Below are positions 8,443 through 17,931 of a stretch of DNA of 64,000 nucleotides, piece by piece. The position numbers and the translations under genes were made by a program. Numbering within the stretch: position 1 is the stretch's first letter; every line of letters starts with the position of its first letter. Source of the stretch: Parapedobacter sp042666505 (GTDB lineage Bacteria; Bacteroidota; Bacteroidia; Sphingobacteriales; Sphingobacteriaceae); assembly GCF_042666505.1 (NCBI RefSeq), contig NZ_JBHTDN010000012.1, forward strand, positions 1 through 64,000, written 5' to 3'. The notes below the pieces were generated by a model that ran no database searches, was not told the DNA's origin, and saw only the letters and a program-made list of their open reading frames with translations.

Positions 8443-9600
8443 CTATTTAAGGTAACATAATATCATCCAGTAAGTAAACACAGGGATGCCCGCGGCATCC
8501 AGTAAATATCCTTCCAGCATCGACGTAACCAGGATCAATCCGGCAAGGGCACAGTGTATGACGGTGCGGTAATGGGCGGAAAGGTTCCGGGTAAAGAATA
8601 CGCCAATGGCCGAAACAATGGTCCGGAAAAAGAAGAATGCCCCGAACAATCCACCGGCCACCACGGCAAACAAATAGGCGTTGGTGGTGGCACCTACCCG
8701 ACCCCGTCCGAAGAAAGGAAGCTTCGACGCTTCTTCATACATCGATGCCCACGTTTCTTCGCGGGTATTGCCGCGGTTCGCGTAGTCGAGCGACTGGAGA
8801 TCCACGTAGGAAACCGCCAGTACGGTTGCCAGCATGATCAATAAGATCAGGAGCGGTTTCAGTGAATAGTCCTTCATGGAAAAGAACAGCACCGTTACGA
8901 TCGAAACCGCAGCGCCCAGCATCGACGTCCGGGATCCGGATAGGAGACAAACCCAAAGGCCCACCACGATCCCACTGAAATAGACCATCCGGGCAAACTT
9001 GGACTTTTCGGCGTAAAACAAGCAGAAGGAGAAGGCGGTGGTCACCGACCCGCAAAGACCGATAAAATTGGGATGGGTCGTCAACCCAAAGAAGCGGCCT
9101 TTCCAGGAAAGCGATCCCAATCCGCTCAAGTATAAAAATAGGTTCAGCAGCAAAAACAGGTAAGCCCCCAGGAAAAATGCGTTCAGCACGTTGTAATGGC
9201 CTCCGTTGTAAAAGGGAAGGGACGAAACCACGTAATAGAAAAAGAGAAACATCACCGTAGCAAACACCGCTCGGGTGAGAAAATCTTCCAATGTTCCGGA
9301 ATTCGCCAGGTCGGACGCAAGGACCACGACATGAAAAATGTAATAATAAATGACCAGATTCGACCGGACGATGTGCGACGTTTTCCGGTACACAAGTGTC
9401 AGGTAAAGGGCGATCAGGGCGCATAGCAGCACGATGGGCAATGACAGGTTCTGCAGCGTACGGATATAGCCCGGAACCGAATAGGAAAGCGCCTCCGCTT
9501 CGGCATTGGGCGCCCGGAAAGAGGCGAAGAACACCATGATGGCTATCAGGCCATAGATCGCAAAGGTCTTCCAATCGGTATGTCGCGTCGTGCCGTTCAT
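8443..9600 (-). CDS. wzy: Wzy-like O-antigen/exopolysaccharide polymerase
   Basis: 385 residues with about ten predicted membrane segments and a larger loop rich in charged residues (YVDLQSLDYANRGNTREETW, around residues 265-285). The TTHPNFIGLCGSVTTAFSFCL stretch near 175 and LLSGSRTSMLG near 220 are the usual conserved spots of the O-antigen ligase/polymerase superfamily. As the only such protein in the operon it is the best candidate for the Wzy polymerase that joins repeat units at the periplasmic face of the inner membrane. A ligase role cannot be ruled out from sequence alone. It overlaps the upstream GT4 gene by 4 bases. Confidence 0.78.
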   Translation of the reverse strand: MNGTTRHTDWKTFAIYGLIAIMVFFASFRAPNAEAEALSYSVPGYIRTLQNLSLPIVLLCALIALYLTLVYRKTSHIVRSNLVIYYYIFHVVVLASDLANSGTLEDFLTRAVFATVMFLFFYYVVSSLPFYNGGHYNVLNAFFLGAYLFLLLNLFLYLSGLGSLSWKGRFFGLTTHPNFIGLCGSVTTAFSFCLFYAEKSKFARMVYFSGIVVGLWVCLLSGSRTSMLGAAVSIVTVLFFSMKDYSLKPLLILLIMLATVLAVSYVDLQSLDYANRGNTREETWASMYEEASKLPFFGRGRVGATTNAYLFAVVAGGLFGAFFFFRTIVSAIGVFFTRNLSAHYRTVIHCALAGLILVTSMLEGYLLDAAGIPVFTYWMILCYLK

Positions 9601-10787
9601 TTTGCCTTTCGTTGTGAGAGGATGGTATCACCGACAATCGTTGCGGCGAATGCTTCCGGTGTCCGTTCGGCTGTAAACGCGTTAGAAGCGCTTTTCCAGT
9701 CGCCCGAACGGAGCAACGACTCGATCCGCTCCGCGATCAGCGTAGGCTCCACGCGTTCAACCAGCAGACCCAATCGATAATCTTCAATCAGTTCTTTCAA
9801 TAAACCCTTACCGGTAGCCACTAACGGCTTGTTTGCTGAAGCGGCATGGCCAAGTATGCCACTGGATGCTTCGGGATTTTTGTATGGGATGACGATGGCA
9901 TAACACTGGTCGAGCATACTTTTCATCTTGGCTTCCGGGAGGAATCCCGGTTCGTAAATCGCCTTGATGCGGGTAGTTTCATTGACAAGCCGGATCTGCC
10001 GTTCGATTTGTTCTCCCATTTCGTTGCTGCTGGGAGAGCCTGCCACAAGGTAAGCCAGTTCCTCCTGCCGTTCCGTGGCCATGTACGTTGCCGAGCGGAT
10101 AAACTCCAGTGTGCCTTTACGGTGATCCAGCGCGCCCAGGTGCAGCAGGATTTTCCGCCCGGGTTCAAGGCCGTACTGGCTGTGGCAGTCGAACCCATGA
10201 AGGGGTTCAAGTACCGGGATCGGATCGTTCAGCGCGTGGAACAAACCGGTTCCGAAGGTACGGTTCAGGTAGTCGGCTGTTTTCGGATCGTTCAGAATAA
10301 AAACCCGCTCGAGCTGCTTGTTTCTGGTGTACAGCCGGGTAATCCAATACTTCCGGAAATACTTGAGGCGGTCTTTCCAGCTGTCGGTATTCATCCGGTA
10401 GAATTGAAGGAACAGGATGCCGTTGATTTTGAAGCGCGGCCTTGCAAAAATTAAGGCGATCTGGAATACATTGAACGATAAGAGCGAAACACGGTCGGCC
10501 TGGTACCGCTCCGCATACGCGTTGACGAGCCTGAGCGTAGCGAACGATTGCCGGGTGAGGCTACCTGCCGTAGCCTTTTGGTATTCGGCTTCGCTCACGC
10601 TTACCAATCGTACTTGCTCACTCCCGCGAGCTTTTTCGGCCAGCTGCGGGAACCGATCGGCAAAGTGCGGATGCACCACAAAGGTAACCGGCCCGGAGGG
10701 CGGGCGACTGCGGAAATAGTCGATCAGGTGACCGATGTATTCGGTATGGTGGCCGGTAATCTGTATGTCGAAAAACAAGGTACTCAT
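9597..10787 (-). CDS. GT4 glycosyltransferase
   Basis: 396 residues. An N-terminal acceptor domain (MSTLFFDIQITGHHTEYIGH) is followed by a donor domain with LLHLGALDHRKGTLEFI near 215 and a YKNPEASSGILGHAASANKPLV block near 300, where the usual glutamate pair is partly replaced. It overlaps its neighbours by 4 bases on each side. The ITGHHTEYI start resembles transferases that recognise large acceptors. Family call is solid, sugar unknown. Confidence 0.75.
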   Translation of the reverse strand: MSTLFFDIQITGHHTEYIGHLIDYFRSRPPSGPVTFVVHPHFADRFPQLAEKARGSEQVRLVSVSEAEYQKATAGSLTRQSFATLRLVNAYAERYQADRVSLLSFNVFQIALIFARPRFKINGILFLQFYRMNTDSWKDRLKYFRKYWITRLYTRNKQLERVFILNDPKTADYLNRTFGTGLFHALNDPIPVLEPLHGFDCHSQYGLEPGRKILLHLGALDHRKGTLEFIRSATYMATERQEELAYLVAGSPSSNEMGEQIERQIRLVNETTRIKAIYEPGFLPEAKMKSMLDQCYAIVIPYKNPEASSGILGHAASANKPLVATGKGLLKELIEDYRLGLLVERVEPTLIAERIESLLRSGDWKSASNAFTAERTPEAFAATIVGDTILSQRKAK

Positions 10788-11947
10788 CGGCGTTTCGTTG
10801 TTGGTTTTAAATACTTGCCTACCACGCGGCTCAAAAAGACCGTGAACATTTCTTTCATCCGGAAGATTTTGCGGGCTGCGTACAGCTTGTTTCCTTCGTG
10901 GAGAAACGGCATCTGGTCCGAAAAATCTTCTTTCCGGGCGAGGTGGAAGTACGTTCCCGGCTCCGCTTGTTCCCAGTTCAATTCATAGGGTATCAGCTTG
11001 TTGGAATACGAAAAAACCGGGTTGGTGCACGGTTTTATGGAACACAGGTAGGCTGCGGTTACGAGTTGTAACGGCTTGGTGCCGAATAGGTCGAATGCGA
11101 CTTCGACCGAACGGCCCAATGACGGCACGTAGACCGGCCGCGTTAGGGGCTGGAAGAAACAGTCGTATTTAAGTTCGTCATGCGTCGTCGCCGCGAAGAG
11201 AAACGGTCTCTTAACGCGATGCTCAGCGAGCGGAACGTTGTTTATCCGTGAGTCGTACGGATTATGGACACCTTTTTCGTCGAGTAGGGTGGTATACGAC
11301 CGGTACGGATATGCGAAATACCGGTTTTGGTCAACCAGGTAAGCGATGTAGTATTTTTTCCAGGAATGTTTCCAGCGTTTGACGGTGTCCGGAATGTTAA
11401 TTGCGTTAATTTCCCTATCCGGATGGTACCAGGACCTGAACGCGTTCCATTGGTTGCGTGTCCACAATTGGCCCCAGGAAGCGGCCCATTGCATAAAGTA
11501 CGTGTCGCTTCCAATTGCGCGTGGATAGAGTGTAAACCAGCCGATTTCGTCGTATTCATACGCGTAAAGCGATATTCCGGCAATGCTGTCTTCGTGTCGG
11601 TAATACACAGCTGCCTGCGTGGCATACTGATAAAAGCTGGGGGAAACGCGCAGGTCGTCTTCCAAGATGATCACTGCGTCGAACCTGGCCGTCAGATCGC
11701 CGCAAGACAGGATGTGGTCGCGTATGCCTAAGTTCTTTTTGTGTTCGATGACCAACTTTTCGCCATGCTGCCATTCAAACCGTGCTGCAGTGCGGACGAC
11801 CTCTTCGTGTTCCGATGAATCCGTGTAATCAATGCTGATTACCAGCGGCACGTCGTTCGTCTCAAAGTCTGCTCCGCCCAATGAATCGAGCAACTTGGCC
11901 AGATTAGCCGGCCGATTAAATGCTACGACAACAATTGCTGTTTTCAT
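10784..11947 (-). CDS. GT-A glycosyltransferase resembling GnT-I/HlpA-type proteins
   Basis: 387 residues. It starts MKTAIVVVAFNRPANLAKLL, a GT2-like Rossmann start, and has VIILEDDLRVSPSFY near residue 95. The acidic triplet EDD, in place of plain DxD, is the metal-binding motif of N-acetylglucosaminyltransferase I (GT13), whose motif is followed by a similar hydrophobic helix. The downstream MQWAASWGQLWTRNQW segment also fits this group. Bacterial members are often labelled glycosyltransferase or HlpA-like without known substrate. It overlaps neighbouring genes by 4 bases on both sides, within the exopolysaccharide operon. Confidence 0.7.
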   Translation of the reverse strand: MKTAIVVVAFNRPANLAKLLDSLGGADFETNDVPLVISIDYTDSSEHEEVVRTAARFEWQHGEKLVIEHKKNLGIRDHILSCGDLTARFDAVIILEDDLRVSPSFYQYATQAAVYYRHEDSIAGISLYAYEYDEIGWFTLYPRAIGSDTYFMQWAASWGQLWTRNQWNAFRSWYHPDREINAINIPDTVKRWKHSWKKYYIAYLVDQNRYFAYPYRSYTTLLDEKGVHNPYDSRINNVPLAEHRVKRPFLFAATTHDELKYDCFFQPLTRPVYVPSLGRSVEVAFDLFGTKPLQLVTAAYLCSIKPCTNPVFSYSNKLIPYELNWEQAEPGTYFHLARKEDFSDQMPFLHEGNKLYAARKIFRMKEMFTVFLSRVVGKYLKPTTKRR

Positions 11948-13257
11948 GCTTTACGTTTTAATAGTACAAGGACGCGCCGCTTCGCTTGGTCCACGGCATT
12001 TTCGAAAAACATGACCGAGGGCAACGCGGAACCAAACGGAAGGGCCGCTTTCAACCGCCGGTTTAGTTCACGTAGCCATTTGTTCCGGTACCCCAAGTTG
12101 AGGGGTTTCGCTATCGCGGTACGCACGGTTCCGGCGGCAATATCGCCGAACAGCGTATGCCATTGCTGTGCGATTACCGGAAACGAGAATTTTTCTTCGG
12201 CATAGCGATGAAAGGCATCCAGGTTGTTTTCGTTTCGCTTCAGCAGGCTGACGATGGTTTTTGCCAAGTCCTTGCTGTCGGCATAAAGGATGCCGTTGAA
12301 GACAGTTTCGAGGTACCCGGGACATTTCTTCGTGGTTACAAGGGCGCCGTGTGCCTGGAGTTCCAACGCCGTGTAGCCAAATGTTTCTGTGTTTCCCGAC
12401 GGATTCGGCACCCCGACCTTGGTGATGCGCAGCAAGTTGTTTTTCTCGATTCCGAGCACACCGTGGAAAGTAATGGAGTCCAGTAGGGATCCGTTGCCGT
12501 CGGTAATGTACTTTGCAAACATCCTTTCGTAGCTTTCTTCGGCAACGCCCAGCTTTCCAAGTTTGCGATTCCGGTCATAAAGCTGCCCGGAGCCGATCAC
12601 GTGCAGCCTGGCCGCCGGAATGGCGTGTACCACATCCGGCCAGGCTTTTGCGAGCACATGAAATCCCTTGGCTGGTATCAGGCTTCCGATGTACGTGACG
12701 ATGGGTTGCCGATCCTTAAACGCGGTGAAAGGAGGGATTGGCTGTTGTGCGGGTGCTAAATTGAACCCATTGTAAATTGCAACGGATTTCCGGAACGCGC
12801 GATGGTCCCGGTAGAGGTCGAGTTGCTCCCGGCTTACGGTTACGATACGTGATACCGAACGATGGGCAGCATAATAGGCAAGCTCCTTTCGCGTCATGAA
12901 GTTGTGCGCCCACATGACGATCCGGACCGGATGCGTTGCGAACATACGCAGGGAATCTTCCCGTGGTACCTCGCCCGAGTGTTTCAGTACGAGAATCTCC
13001 GTACGGGATTTGTCCAGCGCAGCAGGCAATTCCTCAAATCGCTTCACTTGGGTCACGTTGAGCCCATGGGGCAGTTTGTCGATGGCGTTTGCAAACACTT
13101 CGACAGTTAACCAAGCGGAATAGTTTGCCGTCAGGTAGGTCGCAATGGATAATATCGCATATTCACTGCCTCCGATTCCCGGATTTCCCTGTAGGATATC
13201 CCGGCAATCGACCCCGGCGATTTTTTCGTTAGCGACATAAAATGCGATATGAATCAT
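11944..13257 (-). CDS. GT4 glycosyltransferase
   Basis: 437 residues with a GT-B architecture: an N-terminal domain (MIHIAFYVANEKIAGVDCRD), RIVTVSREQLDLYRDH near 138, YIGSLIPAKGFHVLAKAW near 190 and a C-terminal PNPSGNTETFGYTALELQAHG block near 305, which carries the donor-binding glutamates (E-T-F-G-x3-L-E). A short basic tail (KRRVLVLLKRKA) may associate with the membrane. Operon member, overlapping the EDD-type transferase by 4 bases. Substrate unknown. Confidence 0.8.
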   Translation of the reverse strand: MIHIAFYVANEKIAGVDCRDILQGNPGIGGSEYAILSIATYLTANYSAWLTVEVFANAIDKLPHGLNVTQVKRFEELPAALDKSRTEILVLKHSGEVPREDSLRMFATHPVRIVMWAHNFMTRKELAYYAAHRSVSRIVTVSREQLDLYRDHRAFRKSVAIYNGFNLAPAQQPIPPFTAFKDRQPIVTYIGSLIPAKGFHVLAKAWPDVVHAIPAARLHVIGSGQLYDRNRKLGKLGVAEESYERMFAKYITDGNGSLLDSITFHGVLGIEKNNLLRITKVGVPNPSGNTETFGYTALELQAHGALVTTKKCPGYLETVFNGILYADSKDLAKTIVSLLKRNENNLDAFHRYAEEKFSFPVIAQQWHTLFGDIAAGTVRTAIAKPLNLGYRNKWLRELNRRLKAALPFGSALPSVMFFENAVDQAKRRVLVLLKRKA

Positions 13258-13274
13258 TGTCGGTAGATGTTACG

Positions 13275-14231
13275 TTATTCCAGCATTAATTTTTCGGCCA
13301 GGAGGGGCGATCCGTCCTGTAAAAATGGGCAAGCCTCAACCAAAGGCCTCAGGTCGATCTTTGCGGGTTGCCATTTCTGTTGGTAAGCAAGGATCTGTTC
13401 ATACGACATCGCTTCGTTAAAAAACACGGGTTGCGTGATTTCGGGCTTGTTTACGGACAAAAAGTAATCCTTGAATTTAAATCCATCGTCCACCAATTTG
13501 CCGGAAAAGCAAAACCAATAATTAGGTACCCGGTACGCGTCGGCGACGATTAACCCGTGCAGCGAACTGGAAATAATGAAATCGCATGCATAGAGCTGGT
13601 CGATAAATCCGGTCCACTTACCGTAGTTAACAATGTCAATCAGCAAGCAATCGGGGAAGGTGTTTAGCCGATCGATGAGTTTGCGGTCCGTCAATTCCAG
13701 GTGGTGGCAGATGATGCCCAGCCGGTATTTCTTCTGCGGGATTGGGGGATTATACAGGTAAGGGAATAACAGGGCGGGGTCACCGAATATTTCGGGGCAG
13801 TCGATGCACTGCCTAGTCAGGTACGCGCGGGTCAGCGGTCCCCTGACGGCCAAGACCTTCGCAGGGATGTGCTTCATCTTATGTGTCGATGCGATTGCTC
13901 CGGATCCCCAAACGATCGACTTTCCGTCGATTCTTGATGTGAGAATGCTTCCGATACAGGCGAAATTGGGTTTGCTGGGAAGAACCCGATTGTAGGGGAT
14001 GACCTGTTTTCCGGATAAATGCTCCACCAAAACAAGGCTGACATCGTCTCCCCAATTCGTCTGACTGGTTTTGAAAACGGGCAGGGAAACCGTTAAAAGA
14101 ATGTGGTCCTTCCGGTTTGATAGATAATAAGGGTACGACGCCAGCTTGACGGCATATTCCATCAACCGGCGGTAACCTCGTTTGAGGTACGTGGGGGTAT
14201 TTTTGATTCTCCAAATCGTTTTACGGTACAT
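13275..14231 (-). CDS. Polysaccharide pyruvyl transferase family protein (second of two)
   Basis: 318 residues. It shows NWGDDVSLVLVEHLSG near 58, AVRGPLTRAYLTRQ near 128, EIFGDPALLFP near 145 and SSSLHGLIVADAYR near 220. The order is the same as in the paralogue at 6347-7219, but the two are clearly diverged. The likely reaction is ketal pyruvylation of a sugar of the repeat unit using phosphoenolpyruvate. It lies 12 bases after the flippase gene. Two pyruvyl transferases in one locus suggest two modified sites, or that one copy has another role. Confidence 0.8.
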   Translation of the reverse strand: MYRKTIWRIKNTPTYLKRGYRRLMEYAVKLASYPYYLSNRKDHILLTVSLPVFKTSQTNWGDDVSLVLVEHLSGKQVIPYNRVLPSKPNFACIGSILTSRIDGKSIVWGSGAIASTHKMKHIPAKVLAVRGPLTRAYLTRQCIDCPEIFGDPALLFPYLYNPPIPQKKYRLGIICHHLELTDRKLIDRLNTFPDCLLIDIVNYGKWTGFIDQLYACDFIISSSLHGLIVADAYRVPNYWFCFSGKLVDDGFKFKDYFLSVNKPEITQPVFFNEAMSYEQILAYQQKWQPAKIDLRPLVEACPFLQDGSPLLAEKLMLE

Positions 14232-14243
14232 AATCCTTTGATG

Positions 14244-15794
14244 TCAATGTGTAATGTTGAGCGCTTGCTTCTTTTTAATCTTTCGGTTCAGCAGATTCCA
14301 GATCATTGTCCGTTCAGATTTTTTCAGTCCCAGCAAGAGGATGCTGGCTGCATTCACCGTACATAGCAGCGCGCTGATACTTATGAATTCGATGAAGCTG
14401 TCGGCGGTGAAGCCCGCAGTGCGGATGACGTACATCACGCCGACCGATAAAGCCGATACCCCTGCAATGGGAATGAATACCTGTTTGGCAAACTTCAGCA
14501 AGTCGAGGTGTATCAATTTAACCAGAAACAGCAACCGTAAACCCAGAATTACCAGAGACAAGGCGATCGCGATGTGCAGGAATAAAGTGGGCAAAGAAAA
14601 CCATTTAAACGCCAGGTAACTTAACGGCAGGTTCAAAAAAAGGATGGATCCCAGGACGATCTGGTATAGTTTGATGTTGCCGGTGGCCATCGCTGCGGTT
14701 ATCAGCGGCCTGGAAATGCTTTCGATCAATAGGTTGATTAAGGTTAACGTGGTGAAACCAGCCGCATACGGTACGGATTGGTTCAGCCACCACCCCAAAA
14801 TGAAATCAACGCTGTAAATGATCGGGCAGATCAACATAAAGACAACGAAATAGCAGATTTTCGCACTGTGGAATACCAATTTTTTCATCCCGACAAGGTC
14901 GCCCGTTGCGTACGATTTGGTGATCAGTGGGTTCACGGCCATCTGAAAATTGTTGACAAACAGATTAACCGCATTTTGTACCTGCATCATAATGCCGTAT
15001 GCGGCATTCAGGATGGTTCCGAAGAAGATATTAAGCAGCACATTTGTTCCCTGTCCTTTGGCGACCCCGGCGATGTTCCCGAATAGGTTCCAGCCTGAAA
15101 AGGATAGGATTCGCCGGTGCAGCGTTTTATCCAATACCAGCCGGAACTTCGATTCATCGAATTTTTTGACACAGTATAGCTTGTAAACCGTGCTGATAAA
15201 GAGCGTTATGAGCAAGAGCAGGACACTGTAGGTTTTAAGCTTGTCAAAAGGTGACAGCTGGAGCAGGTATACCGCTACCAATTTCAGGGATGCTTCGGCT
15301 ATGCTGACCACGGCGAATATATTCATCCGTTCGTGTGCAATGATCAATGCGCTGAAAGGCGTCTGGGTAATCGAAATCATGCTGGATACGATCGAAAAAT
15401 GATACACGAACAGCGCGGCTTCCATCCGGTCCGCGGGCAGGTCCAACTGATCTTTTACCAACCACAGGCCGGCGGTTTCCGCGACAATGAATACCAACAA
15501 GGCGATTCCGATATGAATATTCAGCGTAACGTTAAACGTCTTGTTTAACTGGGCTTGGTTCTTGGTTCCGAGATCAAATGACAGAAAACGCTGGCTTGCC
15601 ACAGACATGGACGAATTAAAAAAGCCAAACAACGCCAGTACACCGCCGACCACGTTGTAAATGCCGTAATCGGATACTCCGAGGGCATTCAAGACCACCC
15701 GGGAAGTGTATAGGCTCACGGCCATGGAAAACAGCATCCTGGCATAGAGGAACAAGGTGTTTTTTGCCAGCCTTTGTTTTGTGTTGTCTGTCAT
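14244..15794 (-). CDS. wzx: Wzx-like lipid-linked repeat-unit flippase
   Basis: 516 residues from the ATG at 15794, with about 12-14 membrane segments. It begins MTDNTKQRLAKNTLFLYARM and continues with SRVVLNALGVSDYGIYNVVGG, the signature of the PST/MATE-like O-unit flippase family. The frame stays open upstream to 15926, but that would overlap gmd by more than 100 bases and adds a peptide with no family resemblance. The ATG at 15794 starts 23 bases after the gmd stop. It moves undecaprenyl-linked repeats across the inner membrane for the Wzy-like polymerase. Confidence 0.87.
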   Translation of the reverse strand: MTDNTKQRLAKNTLFLYARMLFSMAVSLYTSRVVLNALGVSDYGIYNVVGGVLALFGFFNSSMSVASQRFLSFDLGTKNQAQLNKTFNVTLNIHIGIALLVFIVAETAGLWLVKDQLDLPADRMEAALFVYHFSIVSSMISITQTPFSALIIAHERMNIFAVVSIAEASLKLVAVYLLQLSPFDKLKTYSVLLLLITLFISTVYKLYCVKKFDESKFRLVLDKTLHRRILSFSGWNLFGNIAGVAKGQGTNVLLNIFFGTILNAAYGIMMQVQNAVNLFVNNFQMAVNPLITKSYATGDLVGMKKLVFHSAKICYFVVFMLICPIIYSVDFILGWWLNQSVPYAAGFTTLTLINLLIESISRPLITAAMATGNIKLYQIVLGSILFLNLPLSYLAFKWFSLPTLFLHIAIALSLVILGLRLLFLVKLIHLDLLKFAKQVFIPIAGVSALSVGVMYVIRTAGFTADSFIEFISISALLCTVNAASILLLGLKKSERTMIWNLLNRKIKKKQALNITH

Positions 15795-15817
15795 GGGTAC
15801 GATGCTTTCGGAGTCGA

Positions 15818-16915
15818 TCAGCCCGCTAGGTGTTCCCACTGGGTCTTGTGGTCTTTCCGGAATATTTCCACATCGGATGCAACCATTTCCCGGCACAGCG
15901 CGGAAAGATCGTATTCGGGTTCCCATCCCAGCTTGGTTTTTGATTTCGTCGGGTCGCCGATGAGCAGTTCCACTTCAGTAGGGCGGAAGTATGCCGGGTC
16001 TACGCACACCACTTCCTGGCCCACGGCCAGTGCGAAGTCCGGATTGGAGGTTGATTTGATGATTCCCTTTTCGTCCACGCCGGTGCCGCTGAACTCGATT
16101 TCCGCCCCCACCTCGGCAAAGGCCATTTTCACGAAATCCCGCACCGGTGTGGTGATTCCCGTGGCGATGACGTAATCTTCCGGTTGCTCCTGTTGGAGGA
16201 TGAGCCACATGGCCCGCACGTAATCTTTGGCATGGCCCCAATCGCGGCGGGCGTCCAGGTTGCCGAGGAACATTTTTTTCTGTAAGCCCAGTGCGATGGC
16301 GGCGACCGCCCGGGTAATTTTACGGGTTACGAACGTCTCCCCCCGCAATGGGCTTTCGTGGTTGAACAAGATGCCGTTGCAGGCAAACATACCGTACGCC
16401 TCCCGGTAGTTCACGGTAATCCAGTATGCATAAAGCTTGGCCACGGCATAAGGGCTGCGCGGATAGAAAGGGGTGGTCTCGCTTTGGGGGACGGCTTGTA
16501 CCAAACCGTATAATTCGGATGTCGATGCCTGGTAAATGCGTGTCTTTTTTTCCAATCCGAGTATGCGGATGGCCTCTAAAATGCGAAGTGTGCCGATGCC
16601 GTCGGCATTGGCCGTGTATTCGGGTGTGTCAAAGCTGACCTTGACATGGCTCATGGCTGCCAGGTTATATATCTCGTCCGGCTGGGTTTCCTGGATAATG
16701 CGGATGAGGTTCGTGCTATCGGTCATGTCGCCGTAATGCAAACTGAATCGTACATCTTCGTCGTGCGGATCCTGGTACAGGTGATCGATCCGATCGGTAT
16801 TGATGAGGGACGAACGGCGTTTAACGCCATGTACCCGGTAACCTTTTTCGAGAAGTAATTCCGCGAGGTAGGCGCCATCCTGTCCATTGATGCCGGTAAT
16901 GAGTGCTGTTTTCAT
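15818..16915 (-). CDS. gmd: GDP-mannose 4,6-dehydratase
   Basis: 365 residues, the usual length. The start MKTALITGINGQDGAYLAEL has the GxxGxxG NADP-binding loop. HYGDMTD near 63, the TSELYG active-site threonine/glutamate near 132 and the YAVAK catalytic tyrosine-lysine pair near 155 are all present. It converts GDP-mannose to GDP-4-keto-6-deoxymannose, the first step to GDP-L-fucose. The next gene downstream of the upstream neighbour fcl, it lies 57 bases after fcl. No GDP-mannose synthesis gene is in the window, so the precursor must come from elsewhere. Confidence 0.97.
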   Translation of the reverse strand: MKTALITGINGQDGAYLAELLLEKGYRVHGVKRRSSLINTDRIDHLYQDPHDEDVRFSLHYGDMTDSTNLIRIIQETQPDEIYNLAAMSHVKVSFDTPEYTANADGIGTLRILEAIRILGLEKKTRIYQASTSELYGLVQAVPQSETTPFYPRSPYAVAKLYAYWITVNYREAYGMFACNGILFNHESPLRGETFVTRKITRAVAAIALGLQKKMFLGNLDARRDWGHAKDYVRAMWLILQQEQPEDYVIATGITTPVRDFVKMAFAEVGAEIEFSGTGVDEKGIIKSTSNPDFALAVGQEVVCVDPAYFRPTEVELLIGDPTKSKTKLGWEPEYDLSALCREMVASDVEIFRKDHKTQWEHLAG

Positions 16916-16972
16916 ATTTTCTTAATTAGTTAACAAGTGTAATTGAGGGACTCAAACCTTTCGTTTTTTTAA

Positions 16973-17911
16973 TTAGCGCTCGGCATAACTGTGTGAAAGG
17001 AAATCTTGGTATGCCCTTGAGACACCCTCTTTCAATTCCGTCTTATGGGCCCAACCCAATCGGTGCAGTTTGCTGACATCCATAAGCTTTCTGGGGGTGC
17101 CATCGGGTTTGCTTGTATCAAAGTCCAGTTCGCCTTTGTATCCGACCACGTCCTTCACCAATTCGGCAAGTTCACGGATGCTCAGGTCCTCGCCGGTGCC
17201 GATATTCACCAGTTCACGTCCGCTGTAGTGCTCCATCAGGTATACACAAGCTTCTGCCAGATCATCGGCATAGAGGAATTCACGTTTGGGGGTGCCGCTG
17301 CCCCAGATGGTGACGCTAGGCCGATTTTCCTGTTTGGCTTCGTGGAAGCGGCGGATTAACGCCGGGAGTACGTGCGAATTTTCCGGATGATAATTATCGC
17401 CGATACCGTACAAATTGGTAGGCATGGCGCTGATAAAATCCCGGTTGTATTGATCGCGGTAAGCCTCACAAAGCTTAATCCCCGCGATTTTTGCGATTGC
17501 ATAGGGTTCGTTGGTGATTTCCAGCGGCCCCGTGAGCAGGTATTCTTCTTTCAGCGGCTGAGGCGCCATCTTGGGATAAATGCAGCTGCTGCCGAGAAAC
17601 AGCAGCTTTTTGACCTCATGCCGATGGGCTGCGTGGATAACGTTCGTTTCTATGATCAGGTTGTCATAGATGAAATCGGCCCGATACGTGTTGTTGGCGA
17701 CAATGCCGCCAACCTTTGCGGCCGCCAGAAAAACGTAGTCCGGGCGCTCGTTCTCGAAAAAATCCTCGACGGCGCGTTGATCCCGCAGGTCGAGTTCGGC
17801 TGAGGTTCGCAAGATCAGGTTGAGGTATCCCTGTTTCTCGAGGTAACGGGTAATTGCACCGCCCACCATGCCCCGGTGGCCCGCTATGTATATTTTGCTT
17901 GTCTTGTCCAT
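16973..17911 (-). CDS. fcl: GDP-L-fucose synthase
   Basis: 312 residues. GHRGMVGGAI near residue 12 is the NADP loop. FLGSSCIYPKMAPQPLKEE near 105 and the YAIAK motif near 137 supply the catalytic Ser-Tyr-Lys triad of the epimerase/reductase. It makes GDP-L-fucose from the Gmd product by 3,5-epimerisation and reduction. It follows the tyrosine kinase gene by 20 bases. Together with gmd it shows that the polymer contains L-fucose or a close derivative. Confidence 0.97.
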   Translation of the reverse strand: MDKTSKIYIAGHRGMVGGAITRYLEKQGYLNLILRTSAELDLRDQRAVEDFFENERPDYVFLAAAKVGGIVANNTYRADFIYDNLIIETNVIHAAHRHEVKKLLFLGSSCIYPKMAPQPLKEEYLLTGPLEITNEPYAIAKIAGIKLCEAYRDQYNRDFISAMPTNLYGIGDNYHPENSHVLPALIRRFHEAKQENRPSVTIWGSGTPKREFLYADDLAEACVYLMEHYSGRELVNIGTGEDLSIRELAELVKDVVGYKGELDFDTSKPDGTPRKLMDVSKLHRLGWAHKTELKEGVSRAYQDFLSHSYAER

Positions 17912-17931
17912 TCGTTAATGAGAATTGTTTT

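Noticed and set aside
8401..8444. AGCTTGC/GCAAGCT dyad around the end of the Wzy-like gene
   Set aside because: A 7-base stem with a 30-base loop and no T-run is likely chance, and the genes on both sides belong to one operon.
15795..15926. Open frame extension of the flippase gene into gmd
   Set aside because: It would overlap gmd by more than 100 bases; MTDNTKQRL at 15794 starts where family similarity begins.
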